In this document: positions 30,559-40,336 of the stretch, piece by piece | How the letters are laid out: every line of letters starts with the position of its first letter | How positions within the stretch are numbered: the first letter of the stretch is position 1 | Source of the DNA: Deinococcus sp. KSM4-11 | GTDB lineage: Bacteria > Deinococcota > Deinococci > Deinococcales > Deinococcaceae | Direction of reading: 5' to 3' | DNA: 64,000 nt | Assembly (NCBI RefSeq): GCF_004801415.1 | Contig: NZ_SSNX01000002.1 | Location: 434,001-498,000, forward strand | Notes under the pieces: model-generated | Told to the model about the DNA's origin: nothing | What the model saw: the letters and a program-made list of their open reading frames with translations, nothing else | Database searches by the model: none | Position numbers and translations under genes: made by a program

Positions 30559-31976
30559 ATGGGCACCTCCTCGCCCCGCGTCTCGAACCAGAATTTCAGC
30601 AGGCTCTGTTCCAGCATCGCGGCGCGGTAGGCGGCACTGGCCCGGTGGTCGTCCAGGGGCGTCCCCGCCCGACGCAGCACGCGGGCCGCCCGGCGCACCG
30701 TCGCCTCATTCCACGGCTGGCCTTCCAGCGCGGCCTCTGCCTCGTGCGCGCGCAGGGGCGTGGCCGCCACCCCACCCAGGCCGATTCTCGCGCGCGTGAC
30801 CACGCCCTCCTGCACGTCCAGCGCGTAGCCGACGGCCACGCTGGAAATGTCGTCGAAGCGCCGCTTGGCGATCTTGTGGAAGGCGGTGAGGGGCGACAGC
30901 GGGCGTGGAATCCGCACCGCCGCGATCAGCTCGGCGGGCTGCCGCAGCGTCTGCCGGTACCCGGTGAAGAACTCGGCGAGCGCGACCTCGCGTGAGCCGT
31001 CCAGACCCGTCAGAACGACCGACGCGTCCAGCGCGAGCAGCGCGGGCGGACTGTCCCCGATGGGGGACGCCGTGCCCAGGTTCCCGCCGAGGGTCGCGGA
31101 GTTGCGGATCAGGCGGCTGGCGAATTGTGGGAACCAGCCGCTCAGCAGGGGCACGCGCCCGTCCAGTCGGCGCTCCAGCTCGCTCAGGCTCAGTCCGGCG
31201 CCGAGCATGATCGCGTCGTCATTCACCTCGAACCCCCGGAGTTCCGGCAGGTGGTCCACGGCAACGACCACGCTCGCCCGCGCGTGCCGCAGGTTCACGT
31301 CCACGTTCCAGTCGGTGCCCCCCGCGAGCACTTTCGCCTCCGGGTGGGCGGCCAGGAGGTCGAGCGCGTCCTGCAGGGTGGCGGGCCGGTGGAACTCGCC
31401 GTCGGCGGCCGTCACCCGCGTGGCCCGGCTCGCCGGGGCCGTCTGCAGGCGGCGGGCCGCCAGGGGATCGTCCACCGCCGGTGTGCCCAGCGCGCGTGCG
31501 GCGTCACCGATGGGGCGGTAGCCCGTGCAGCGACACAGGTTCCCGCTCAGGGCGTGAAGGTCGAAGCCGTTCGGGGCGCCATGCTGGCCGTCCTGGCGAC
31601 CGGCGCGGTAATACTCGGCGGCCATGCTGACCACGAACCCTGGCGTGCAGTACCCGCATTGTGAACCACCGCGCACGGCCATCTCGCGCTGCGCGGGATG
31701 CAGCGCGGCAGGAGAGCCGAGGGCCTCGGCGGTCACGACCTCGGCGCCGTCCACCGCTGCCAACGTCATCAGGCAGGCGTTCACGCTGTCCCAGCGCGTT
31801 CCCCCCTGCCCGTCGTCCCGCGCGACGAGAACGGCGCAGGCGCCGCACTCCCCCTCGGCGCAGCCTTCCTTGCACCCGGTCAGGCCCTCGGAGCGCAGCC
31901 AGGCGAGCAAGGTCTCGTTCACGGCCGCCCCTGCCCGTCTGGGCGTGCCGTTGACTGTGATCGACAGGTTCTCCAC
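30555..31976 (-). CDS. xdhA: Xanthine dehydrogenase small subunit (2Fe-2S and FAD)
   Basis: A 473-residue subunit. Two 2Fe-2S motifs are present, CKEGCAEGECGAC and later CGYCTPGF with CRCTG, followed by the FAD domain (VLAGGTDWNVDVN, NSATLGGNLGTASPIGDS). Electrons pass from the Mo site in XdhB through these centres to NAD. The start is taken as GTG 31976, with GGAGG about nine bases before it; an in-frame ATG at 32012 would add 12 residues before the family's usual ferredoxin-like start. It is the first gene of the xdhA-xdhB-small-xdhC-guaD operon. Confidence 0.94.
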
Positions 31977-32352
31977 CTTGGCTTCCCTCCGTGTCCACTG
32001 GGGACGAAACATCCGGCACGTCCGTCAGCCTGAACCCTTCAGGGACGGACGCATGGTTCACGCCGGACGCGGTGTCGGGGGCGGGCCACTGGTTATCCAT
32101 GCAGAACAGCGGCCTGATTGGGTCGAACACAGGATAAACCCAGGCGGGCACAAACGACAGGGCAACATCTGGGCAGGCACCGGGCGAACCTGCGCCGTCC
32201 GGTGCCGGGAAGCGTGAGGCTGGAACCACGGCGCCGATCCGGAGAGGGCTCCACTTCCTGACCGACCGCCGGGATCGATCGCGCACAGACGGGCCGGCCG
32301 TTGCATGCGGCACAATGTGGTCTGACGTTGGACGGATCTGGAGGGAACGCAC
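31977..32352. other. Divergent intergenic region, xdhA / flavoprotein
   Basis: A 376-base gap between divergent starts. It must hold both promoters but I cannot name convincing -35/-10 pairs. The one clear structure is the hairpin at 32019-32051 in the xdhA leader. GGAGGG about six bases before GTG 32353 serves the flavoprotein. No purine riboswitch core could be recognised by eye. Confidence 0.6.
32019..32051. promoter_or_regulatory. Long near-perfect hairpin/palindrome in the xdhA leader
   Basis: CGTCCGTC (32019-32026) pairs with GACGGACG (32044-32051), and inside it CCTGAA (32029-32034) pairs with TTCAGG (32038-32043) around a 3-base loop. The result is a 14-bp stem with a 2-base bulge. 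It lies about 43 bases before the xdhA start, so it could be an mRNA attenuator or a large operator for a purine-sensing repressor. Confidence 0.55.
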
Positions 32353-34002
32353 GTGGACGCCGACATCATCGTGGTGGGAGCTGGACTGGCCGGGCTGGTC
32401 GCTGCCGCGGAGGCGGCCGACGCCGGCAAGCGCGTGCTGCTGCTGGATCAGGAGGGTGAGCAGAACCTGGGCGGGCAGGCGTTCTGGTCGTTCGGCGGGC
32501 TGTTCTTCGTGGATTCGCCCGAGCAGCGCCGCCTCGGCATCCGCGACAGCCGCGAGCTGGCGGGCCGGGACTGGGAGGCCACGGCCGGCTTCGACCGGGT
32601 CGAGGATCACTGGCCCCGGCAGTGGGCGCAGGCGTACCTGGATTTCGCGGCGGGTGAGAAACGCGCCTGGCTGCACGGCCTGGGCGTCCGCTGGTTCCCC
32701 ATGGTCGGCTGGGCCGAACGGGGCGGACAGGGCGCCGCCGGCCCCGGCAACTCGGTGCCGCGGTTCCACATCACCTGGGGCACCGGCCCTGGCCTGATCG
32801 AGCCCTTCGAGGCGCGCGTCCTCGCCCACGCCGGGGCGGGGCGCATCACCCTGCACTACCGGCACCGCGTCCTGGGACTGACCTTCACGGGTGGCACGGT
32901 CACGGGCGTGCACGGCGAGGTGCTCGAACCGTCGAAACTCGACCGGGGGGAATCCAGCTCTCGCGCCGCCATCGGAGAGTTCAGCGTCGAGGCCGGGGCC
33001 GTGATCGTCACGTCTGGCGGGATCGGGGGCAACCACAAGCTGGTGCGGCAGAACTGGCCCACCGCGCGGCTCGGACCCGCCCCGGAGTTCATGGTGGCGG
33101 GCGTGCCGAAGCACGTGGACGGCGAACTCCAGCAGGCTGTGCATACCCAGGGCGCACGGCTGATCAATGCCGACCGCATGTGGCACTACACCGAAGGCGT
33201 GCGCAACTGGCATCCCATCTGGCCGGGGCACGGCATCCGCATCCTGCCCGGCCCCAGCAGCCTGTGGCTGGATCCGACCGGACGCCGGCTGCCCGCACCG
33301 AACTATCCCGGCTTCGACACATTGAGCACCCTGACGCACATCGGCACGCACCGGTACCCGCACACCTGGTTCCTGCTCAACCGCGCAATCATCAAGAAAG
33401 AATTCACGCTGTCGGGCAGCGAGCAGAACCCGGACCTGACCCTGCGCAACCTGCGTGCCGTGGCCGGACGGGTCGGGAAGCGCGTGGCGCCGCCCGTGCA
33501 GGCCTTCATGGATCGGGGGGCCGACTTCTTCGTGGCGTCCACCCTGGACGACCTGCTGCGCCGCATGGACGCCGGAGCCGGTGACCACGCCCTCGACCCG
33601 GAGATCGTGCGGCGTGAGGTGCGCGACCGTGACCTGCAGATCACGCACCCGTTCAGCAAGGATCCGCAGGTGGCGGCCATCCGGGGTGCCCGGGCCTATC
33701 TCAGTGAGCGGCTGGTTCGGATTGCCCGGCCCGCGCCGCTGCTTCACCCCGGCGACGGCCCCCTGATTGCCGTGAAGCTCAATATCCTGACCCGCAAAAC
33801 CCTGGGTGGCCTGGAAACGGACCTCCAGTCGCGTGTCCTCGGTGAAGGCGGACAGCCCATCCCCGGCCTGTACGCTGCCGGCGAGGTCGCGGGGTTCGGG
33901 GGGGGCGGCGTGCACGGCTACCGCGCCCTGGAAGGCACCTTCCTGGGCGGCTGCCTGTACAGCGGCCGGGTGGCAGGACGGGCCGCTGCCGGGGCCACCT
34001 GA
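32353..34002 (+). CDS. FAD-dependent dehydrogenase of the KstD / fumarate reductase flavoprotein family
   Basis: A 549-residue flavoprotein. The N-terminal dinucleotide motif is IIVVGAGLAGLVAAAEA (residues 4-20), and a C-terminal FAD-closing motif reads YAAGEVAGFGGGGVHGY. Between them SFGGLFFVDSPEQRR and WTFL-type segments match the FAD-binding dehydrogenase group related to 3-ketosteroid delta1-dehydrogenase. No signal peptide or covalent-flavin motif is seen. It is a single gene divergent from xdhA with its own Shine-Dalgarno, so no pathway is implied by context. The substrate is unknown. Confidence 0.88.
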   Translation: MDADIIVVGAGLAGLVAAAEAADAGKRVLLLDQEGEQNLGGQAFWSFGGLFFVDSPEQRRLGIRDSRELAGRDWEATAGFDRVEDHWPRQWAQAYLDFAAGEKRAWLHGLGVRWFPMVGWAERGGQGAAGPGNSVPRFHITWGTGPGLIEPFEARVLAHAGAGRITLHYRHRVLGLTFTGGTVTGVHGEVLEPSKLDRGESSSRAAIGEFSVEAGAVIVTSGGIGGNHKLVRQNWPTARLGPAPEFMVAGVPKHVDGELQQAVHTQGARLINADRMWHYTEGVRNWHPIWPGHGIRILPGPSSLWLDPTGRRLPAPNYPGFDTLSTLTHIGTHRYPHTWFLLNRAIIKKEFTLSGSEQNPDLTLRNLRAVAGRVGKRVAPPVQAFMDRGADFFVASTLDDLLRRMDAGAGDHALDPEIVRREVRDRDLQITHPFSKDPQVAAIRGARAYLSERLVRIARPAPLLHPGDGPLIAVKLNILTRKTLGGLETDLQSRVLGEGGQPIPGLYAAGEVAGFGGGGVHGYRALEGTFLGGCLYSGRVAGRAAAGAT

Positions 34003-34742
34003 GTCTGCTCGTTACCGTCCAAAAGGCGGACCGAAGCACCTTGAGTCGAGACGCTGACAATGTACCTACGAGCTCTGAAGTGGGCGTCGGTGCCCGTACA
34101 CGTGCCTGTCCTGCGGCAGGGCGCGGCAGATGCCAGAAGGAGCGGCGTGCCCCAGCCGATGCCATGTTCCATCAACTTGAATGACGCATCGCACGACTAT
34201 GAACTGTTCGGCCGCCTGCCCTGTGTGGTGGGCACTCTGAACGCTGTTAACCACTGGAGCGTTGTGATGTGGATATGGAAACATGACCTGCGGTGCCTGG
34301 GATGAGCCGATGTGCGACAGATTCAGGGTGTGATCGGTCTGCTCAGCTCGGTGCTGATGCGCCCCGTCTCCACCTCTCCGAATCGCCCGACCCGAAGGTC
34401 GTGGGAAGATTCAAGACACCGTGGCGTGATCGGGCATTGGGCGTGAACGCCGTGCCAGCTCGGTCGAGGCCGACGCACGTCGTGTTCGGCTGACACCGTG
34501 GGTGCTTGGTCTGCCTCAGGCGCAGAACGATATCAGCGTAGGAACGGAGAAACAGGTATGTCCCGACAGCTCAGACGTGCAGGGGGACAATTGGACGTGC
34601 GCTGTGAAATTTCATATGCTCGGCTGCGCACCACAACAGTTCGTCTGATCGGTTTGCCACACGGACGTCTGGGCATAATCCGCTGCACTGACGTGTCGCG
34701 CGTGTGGTCATGGCTATGGCAGCGAACTCCAAGGAGAGTCAC
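34003..34742. other. Long intergenic region upstream of S8-like lipoprotein gene
   Basis: About 740 bases with no gene I can support. Short open frames exist on both strands but none has a motif or ribosome binding site that convinces. The stretch looks less GC-rich than its surroundings, with ATG- and AT-containing patches near 34190-34290 and 34600-34690. That would fit a decayed gene or an acquired fragment. The promoter of the peptidase gene lies in its last 150 bases. Confidence 0.55.
34591..34620 (+). promoter_or_regulatory. Probable promoter of S8-like lipoprotein gene
   Basis: TTGGAC at 34591-34596 and TATGCT at 34615-34620, spacer 18 bases. The spacer ends with the perfect palindrome TGAAATTTCA (34605-34614), a possible regulator site. 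The start codon is about 120 bases downstream, leaving a long 5' leader. Confidence 0.5.
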
Positions 34743-36704
34743 GTGAGAAGACGTCTGTTTACCGGATTGATCACCATGTCCCTGTTGGCCGCCTGTTCCA
34801 CGACCCCTCAGGTGCAGGGTACCCAGACTCCCGCACAAACGCCGCCAGCAGCGCAGGTGCCGGTCGAGGCGCCGCCCGTGCTCACGGCGCCTGCCGGCGA
34901 CAGCAATGCTCCACTGCTGGCCAAGACCAGCAAGCTGAGCAGCGCCCTGACGGCCCTGGCCAGCGCCGGCCTGGGTGCCCAGAGCACGGCCGCCACTGCC
35001 AGTGGAAGTGACGTTCGCCCTGGCGGTCACCGCCTTGTGAGTGGCGATGGCACCGTCACGGTCGATGCCCTGCCCTCCGGGACGCCCGAGGATCTGCTCG
35101 CCACCCTCCAGGGCCTCGGCATGACGTCGGGCTCCACCTACGCGGGCCTGGTGTCCGGTGTGCTGCCCGTCTCGGCCCTGCCAGCCGCCGCCGCTCTGCC
35201 GGAATTGCGCAGCATGCGGCTCGCGGTGGCCACCACCAACCAGGTGCACACGCAGGCCTTCCAGACGCCCAGCCAGGGTCTCACCGTCTCACAGGGTGAT
35301 CAGGCTGAACGCAGCGACATCGCCCGCCAGAAGTACCGAGTGAGCGGGGCTGGCGTAACGGTGGGCGCACTCTCGGACAGTTTCAACTGTGCCAAGAAGC
35401 CGCTGACCACCGCCACCGATGACGTCAAGAACGGTGACCTGCCCGCAGGTGGCGTGCAGGTGGTCGAGGAGCTCGATTCACGCTCCTGTAGCGCCGGGGC
35501 GTCCGATGAGGGACGTGGCATGCTCCAGATCGTGCATGACGTGGCGCCCGCCGCCAAACTGTCGTTCGCCACCGCCTACAGCGGAGAGGCCGGCTTCGCG
35601 AACAACATCCTTAAGCTCGCGGCCGCCGGTGCGGACGTGATCGTGGACGACGTCTCCTACTTCGCCGAGCCGTACTTCCAGGACGGTGTGGTGTCCCAGG
35701 CTGTCGACAAGGTGGCCCGTCAGGGCGTGTCCTACTTCTCCTCAGCCGGCAACCAGGCCCGGCAGTCGTACGAGGGGGCCTTCCGGCCCAGCGGTCAGAC
35801 CTTCAACGGCTGTGAACTCAATGACTTCGACCCCGGCAGTAAGGTCGATCCCCTGCAGAGCATCACCATCGCTCCGGGCGACGACGTGCTGATCTTCCTG
35901 CAGTGGGATCAGCCCTTCGCCTCGGTGTCCCGCGCCGGCCGGGGCTCGGCCAGCGACGTGGATCTCCTGCTGTTCGACAGCAAGGGCAAGCTACTCCCCA
36001 CAGATGCCAAGGCCGGGCAGTTCCCCGTGTCCACCGACGACAACGTGGGCGGTGACCCGGTGGAGGCCGTGCAGTACTTCAATACCACCAAGGCGCCCAT
36101 TCAGGTGAATCTGGCGATGACGCTGTGCAGCGGCCCGGCCCCGAAGATCCTGAAATGGATTGACTTCGACTACGGCACGAACGTCGAGTACGACACCGCG
36201 TCCCCGACCAGTTTCGGTCACCACAATGCGGCTGGTGGCGCAGGCGTGGGCGCAGCGCGCTTCTACCGCACGCCCGCGTTCGGGCAGACCCCGCCGCTGC
36301 TGGAGAGCTTCTCCTCGGCCGGGGGCATTCCGATTCTCTTCGATCTGAATGGACGGGCGCTCAGCACACCGGATCTTCGTCAACAGCCACGGTTCACGGC
36401 GCCAGATGGCGGGAACACCAGCTTTTTCGGACAGGTCACCTTCGGTGATGGGACGCCGATTGACGGTGACGCATTCCCCAACTTCTTCGGCACCAGTGCC
36501 GCTGCCCCGCACGCGGCGGGCGTCGCGGCCCTCATGCTTGACGGCGTCACGCAGTACGGCGGCGCGTCGCGACCTGCGGACATCTACAAGGCGCTTGCTG
36601 CCAGCAGCGTGGATATGAAGACCGCTGGCTACGACGCTGACAGTGGCGCGGGGCTGATCCAGGCGGACAAGGCAGTCGAGAAGATCATCACCACGGTTCC
36701 GTAA
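34743..36704 (+). CDS. S8-like serine peptidase lipoprotein lacking the usual catalytic His
   Basis: A 653-residue exported lipoprotein. LLAAC (residues 14-18) is a clear lipobox, followed by a Pro/Thr/Ala-rich linker. The subtilase core starts near residue 195: Asp212 in LSDSFN, Asn337 in SSAGN (oxyanion) and Ser585 in GTSAAAPHAAG. Where HGT normally gives the catalytic His the protein reads SDEGRGMLQIVHDVAP, putting Glu256 at the His position, an acid arrangement recalling sedolisins. It may be active with an Asp-Glu-Ser site or be a pseudo-enzyme. An insertion (about 345-560) with beta-rich sequence separates Asn and Ser blocks. AAGGAG precedes GTG 34743. Confidence 0.85.
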   Translation: MRRRLFTGLITMSLLAACSTTPQVQGTQTPAQTPPAAQVPVEAPPVLTAPAGDSNAPLLAKTSKLSSALTALASAGLGAQSTAATASGSDVRPGGHRLVSGDGTVTVDALPSGTPEDLLATLQGLGMTSGSTYAGLVSGVLPVSALPAAAALPELRSMRLAVATTNQVHTQAFQTPSQGLTVSQGDQAERSDIARQKYRVSGAGVTVGALSDSFNCAKKPLTTATDDVKNGDLPAGGVQVVEELDSRSCSAGASDEGRGMLQIVHDVAPAAKLSFATAYSGEAGFANNILKLAAAGADVIVDDVSYFAEPYFQDGVVSQAVDKVARQGVSYFSSAGNQARQSYEGAFRPSGQTFNGCELNDFDPGSKVDPLQSITIAPGDDVLIFLQWDQPFASVSRAGRGSASDVDLLLFDSKGKLLPTDAKAGQFPVSTDDNVGGDPVEAVQYFNTTKAPIQVNLAMTLCSGPAPKILKWIDFDYGTNVEYDTASPTSFGHHNAAGGAGVGAARFYRTPAFGQTPPLLESFSSAGGIPILFDLNGRALSTPDLRQQPRFTAPDGGNTSFFGQVTFGDGTPIDGDAFPNFFGTSAAAPHAAGVAALMLDGVTQYGGASRPADIYKALAASSVDMKTAGYDADSGAGLIQADKAVEKIITTVP

Positions 36705-36732
36705 GGTCACGGAGCCGCTCGAGGATATGACG

Positions 36733-36762
36733 TGTGGCTGCCGGGTTGTTCCGGCGGCCACA
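36733..36762. terminator. Hairpin terminator between convergent lipoprotein genes
   Basis: TGTGGCTGCCGG (36733-36744) pairs with CCGGCGGCCACA (36751-36762), 12 bp including one G-U pair, loop GTTGTT. It lies 29 bases after the peptidase stop, ahead of the convergent lipoprotein gene. Confidence 0.7.
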
Positions 36763-36890
36763 TTGCGTGTTGCAGGCGCATTCGATTGACCGTTCACAGC
36801 GGTCACCGTGCCGTGATCAGGAAGAGAATCCCCTTCGACAGAACGGTTGACCGCTCCCAGACGATGGCGTCCGCGTGCCCGTCTGGACAC

Positions 36891-37331
36891 TCACATGACG
36901 CAGTGCTTGATCGGCGTGGGCATCCCGGCAGCCGGTTTGAGCGTGATGGTGCCGTCGTTCCGAACCTCGCCGTAATCGAAGGTGCCCGAGATGACCGTCG
37001 CGCCGGCGTTCAGCGTGGCGTGGACGATGCCGGTCGCGCTGTCCGAAGCGCAGGAGTAGACCGTGTCGTTCCAGTTCACGGTGACCGCGCGGGTCGCGGC
37101 ACTGTAGCTGGCCGTGGCGTCAATCTGGCTGATAAAGCCGTCGGGTTCCTGGAAGACCATCACGTCGGACGCGTTCTGGTCGAAATCGACGTACACGGTG
37201 AAGGTGCCGCCGTTTTTGAAGGTGAGCGGGCCGCTCCAGACGCCGGTGAGCTGCGTCACGGGAACGATGACCGACGGCGACGAGCTGCAGGCGGAGAGCA
37301 GAACCGTGGCGATCAGAAGCAGTTTCTTCAT
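36891..37331 (-). CDS. Small lipoprotein of unknown function
   Basis: A 146-residue exported lipoprotein, not recognised. A short Lys-Lys start and LLSAC lipobox (residues 11-15) are followed by a beta-rich domain beginning LTGVWSGPLTFKNGGTFTVYVDFD, similar in style to lipocalin-like or META-type small domains. Two further Cys near VYSC and KHC could form a disulphide. GGAGGA precedes the ATG. It stands alone between two unrelated plus-strand genes and is convergent with the peptidase. Confidence 0.82.
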   Translation of the reverse strand: MKKLLLIATVLLSACSSSPSVIVPVTQLTGVWSGPLTFKNGGTFTVYVDFDQNASDVMVFQEPDGFISQIDATASYSAATRAVTVNWNDTVYSCASDSATGIVHATLNAGATVISGTFDYGEVRNDGTITLKPAAGMPTPIKHCVM

Positions 37332-37607
37332 AGCGTCCTCCGTGAACCTTCACCGGGCCCGGTGGCCGGGCGCCAGGTCCATGGCCCCAGTGTCGGTTTC
37401 GGCACTTAGCCCGGACTTAATTGCTGTGCCCGCGGGCCGCGACGGCTGCTTTGTGGGGCTGCCGGGGGTTCCGTCGGGGGCGGTTGGCCGCTACTCTTGG
37501 CGCAGACCTGCTGGCGGCGTCACCTCTTTCCTTCGTTCCTCCGCGTCCGGTGGTCTGCACTGCTGTCCTGGCCGGTCGTGATCCGCGCGTCCTGAGGTCT
37601 GCCCCCT

Positions 37608-40325
37608 GTGCTCGAGACCCGTCCCCAACTCGCTGAGTTCCTGCTCGACATGGAGCGTCTGCTGCGGTACCTGCCGGACGAAGCCGGGTACGTGGCGTGG
37701 CTCGAAGCGCCGTACGGCTATGGCAAGAGCGTGCTGCTCAGTCAGTGGGCGGCACACCTGGACACCCTGGGGCGTTCCACCCTGTGGGTCTCCCTCTCGG
37801 GCACCGACGCCCGCAGCGGCCTGGCCCTCGCGCTGAACCTGCCGGACGACGCGCCCTGGCCCGTGATTCTCAGCGCCCTGCGGACTTCCCGTACGGCCAT
37901 CGTGCTTGAAGACCTGGAGGGCAACGAGACCCTGGGCCCGCTGCTGCGGCACCTGCCGGGCGTGATCGCGCTGGCCAGCCGGCGCGCCCTGCCCGAACCC
38001 GAACTGGTGCGCCTGAGGGCCGTGGGCCGGCTCGTTCACCTCGGGCCGCAGGATCTGGCGTTCACCCTGGCCGAGGCGGAAGCGTTCTTTCACACGGCCG
38101 GGGACGCCCAGGTGGCATGGGCGCGCTCCGGGGGCTGGCCCCTGCCGCTCCACCTGTCATCGCTGACCGGCGGCGCCCCCTTCGGGCCGGGACTGTGGGC
38201 GGGCCTGCGGGATAGCCTCCGTCCGTCCGACTGGCATGAGCTGCTGGTGCTCAGTGCGCTGTCGGTTCTGCCTGCGGCCGCGGCCGATTCCCGCGCCGAA
38301 CGCCTGGCCCGGCTGGGCTTCGTTCAGCAGCTGGAGGGCGGGTACCGCCTGCACCCCCTGGCCGGCGAGGACCTGGGCCGGGCCTTCCCGGCGCTGCGGG
38401 ACGAGGCCGTGCGCCGGCGCCTGCCCGAACTGCCCGCCGTCACCCGCGCCCTGGCCTGCGCGAACGCGAGCCTGTGGTCGGAACTTGCGCGCCTACTGGA
38501 CGACGAGTGGTTCGCGGATCTGGACGCGCCCGGCGTACTCCGCTGGCACGAGGCCTGCGCCGTCCATGGACAGGGAGCCGGTGGGCCGGGCCGCTGGCTG
38601 AACCTGGCCTGGGCGTGGTCGGTGATGGGGCAGACCGACCGTGCCACCCGCGCCTGCCTGGAGGTGGCACGGCACCCGGACGCCAGTCCGGCCCAGCGTG
38701 TCCGCGCCCTTGGCTGGGCCATCTCGGAACTTCCGGAGCCCAGCGCAGACCGGGCCGACCAGCTGATCGCCGAGGCCGAACCCTGGCTGTCGGACGCGCC
38801 GCCGCCCACCCAGGCGTGCTTCTGGGGCAACGCGGCCGTCCGTCACATGAACGCCGGCCGCTGGGCCGAGGCGGAGCGCCTGCTGACCCTCGCCACGGAC
38901 ATCTCCGCCGGGACGCCGGTCAGTCCCAACCGCATGAACCTCGCCCAGGTGCGCTGGGAGGTCCATGGTGACCTCACCGGCTACCTGGATCAGCTGCGGC
39001 GCTCCCTGGCCTCGCCGGACCTGCTCGGCTTCAACCGCGCCGTGAACCTCGGCACGCTGGGCACGCTCGGCCAGCTGCTCGACCCGGCGGCAGCCGGGGC
39101 CGCCCTGGACGAACTGGGTGGCCTTGCGGCGCATCATCCCCTGGAGGCGCTGCGGGGGCGGGCCGAAGCCGCGGCCCTGCGGGGTGACGTCGCCGCCTTC
39201 CCGGCCCTGGACGCGGAGGCGCGTGCCTGGGCCATGCAGGGCGCCGTCCAGGCCGAGGAAACGCTCGGCCGGGTGGTGGCCCTGTGGGGACGAACCCTGC
39301 GGTCACTGGGCCGGCTGGACGAGTCCCTGACCCGCCTGGAAAGGCCGGATCGCGATCCCCTGATCGCCGTGGAGATGGCACTGACGCGTGCCGCCCTTGG
39401 CGAAGCCCACGCGGCCCTGGACGGCCTGAAGCCGGCGCTGCACCACCCGCGACGTGAACTCAGGATCACGGCCCACGCCGCCCGCTATCGCCTGACCCAC
39501 GATCCGGACGACCTGGACGCACTCCTTGGCCTGACCACGGCGGCGGAACGGGTGTTGCCCGCCCTGGTTCCACTGGCCGATCTGCCCCGGAACCGGCCGG
39601 AGCTGACCCGCCCCTACCCGCTGGCCGCCGTCCTGGCGGGTGGCTGGCGCGAGGCCACCCGCCTGCGGCTCCCGGACATTCCGCCTCTGCACCTCACGGT
39701 ACTGGGTGGATTCGGCGTCCAGGTGCTGGGGGAGTCGGTGGGCCTGCAGGCGCGGCCCCGCGACCTGCTGATCCTGCTGATCCTGCTGGCCCTGAACCAC
39801 TCGCGCGCGGCCGCGGCCGAACTCATCTGGCCCGAGGCCGATCCGGCCAGGAGCCGCAACAACCTGCACGTCAATCTCAATGCCCTGCGCCGGGTGGTTG
39901 AGCCCTGGGGCGTGCCCGTGTTCCTGACGGAAGCCGGGCTGAGCCGAACCGAGTGTGACCTGTGGGACCTGCAGGCGGCCCTCACGGGTGGTCACTGGGC
40001 GCAGGTGCGGGCGCACTACCGCCCCCTGCTGCCCGAGGTGACCCTGGAGCCGGTGATCCGCGCCCGCGAGGAGCTGCACCGGCAGGTGACCGACGGCGCC
40101 CTGCTGCACGCCCGGACCCTGAGCGGCATGGACGCCGAGGACTGGCTCGACTGGATCCTGACCGTGGACGCCCTGCACGAGGGTGCCATGACCGACCTGT
40201 TGACGCGCATGGTCACGAATGGACGGCGCGGCAGCGCCCAGCGGCGCTATCAGATCTACCGGCGTCGCCTGCGGGACGAACTCGGTCTGGAACCGGACGG
40301 AACGCTCCAGGCACTGTTCCTGTGA
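37608..40325 (+). CDS. Large SARP/BTAD-type transcriptional activator with ATPase domain
   Basis: A 905-residue cytoplasmic regulator. An N-terminal STAND/AAA-like domain has Walker A APYGYGKSV (about residues 34-42) and a LEDLEGNE Walker B-like site. The middle 500 residues are helical repeats of the TPR type (many Ala/Leu-rich pairs). The C-terminal part from about residue 690 (LTVLGGFGVQV, then RPRDLLILLILLAL) is an OmpR-like winged helix followed by a bacterial transcriptional activation domain, ending LRDELGLEPDGTLQALF. It starts at GTG 37608. Target genes are unknown; the next genes, kynA-kynU, are convergent. Confidence 0.85.
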   Translation: MLETRPQLAEFLLDMERLLRYLPDEAGYVAWLEAPYGYGKSVLLSQWAAHLDTLGRSTLWVSLSGTDARSGLALALNLPDDAPWPVILSALRTSRTAIVLEDLEGNETLGPLLRHLPGVIALASRRALPEPELVRLRAVGRLVHLGPQDLAFTLAEAEAFFHTAGDAQVAWARSGGWPLPLHLSSLTGGAPFGPGLWAGLRDSLRPSDWHELLVLSALSVLPAAAADSRAERLARLGFVQQLEGGYRLHPLAGEDLGRAFPALRDEAVRRRLPELPAVTRALACANASLWSELARLLDDEWFADLDAPGVLRWHEACAVHGQGAGGPGRWLNLAWAWSVMGQTDRATRACLEVARHPDASPAQRVRALGWAISELPEPSADRADQLIAEAEPWLSDAPPPTQACFWGNAAVRHMNAGRWAEAERLLTLATDISAGTPVSPNRMNLAQVRWEVHGDLTGYLDQLRRSLASPDLLGFNRAVNLGTLGTLGQLLDPAAAGAALDELGGLAAHHPLEALRGRAEAAALRGDVAAFPALDAEARAWAMQGAVQAEETLGRVVALWGRTLRSLGRLDESLTRLERPDRDPLIAVEMALTRAALGEAHAALDGLKPALHHPRRELRITAHAARYRLTHDPDDLDALLGLTTAAERVLPALVPLADLPRNRPELTRPYPLAAVLAGGWREATRLRLPDIPPLHLTVLGGFGVQVLGESVGLQARPRDLLILLILLALNHSRAAAAELIWPEADPARSRNNLHVNLNALRRVVEPWGVPVFLTEAGLSRTECDLWDLQAALTGGHWAQVRAHYRPLLPEVTLEPVIRAREELHRQVTDGALLHARTLSGMDAEDWLDWILTVDALHEGAMTDLLTRMVTNGRRGSAQRRYQIYRRRLRDELGLEPDGTLQALFL

Positions 40326-40336
40326 CGGGCTGAGCC

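Noticed and set aside
31977..32352. A purine riboswitch upstream of xdhA.
   Set aside because: I could not see the conserved loops of the purine class; only a simple long hairpin is visible.
34003..34742. A remnant insertion sequence.
   Set aside because: No terminal inverted repeats, target duplication or recognisable transposase fragment could be found by eye.
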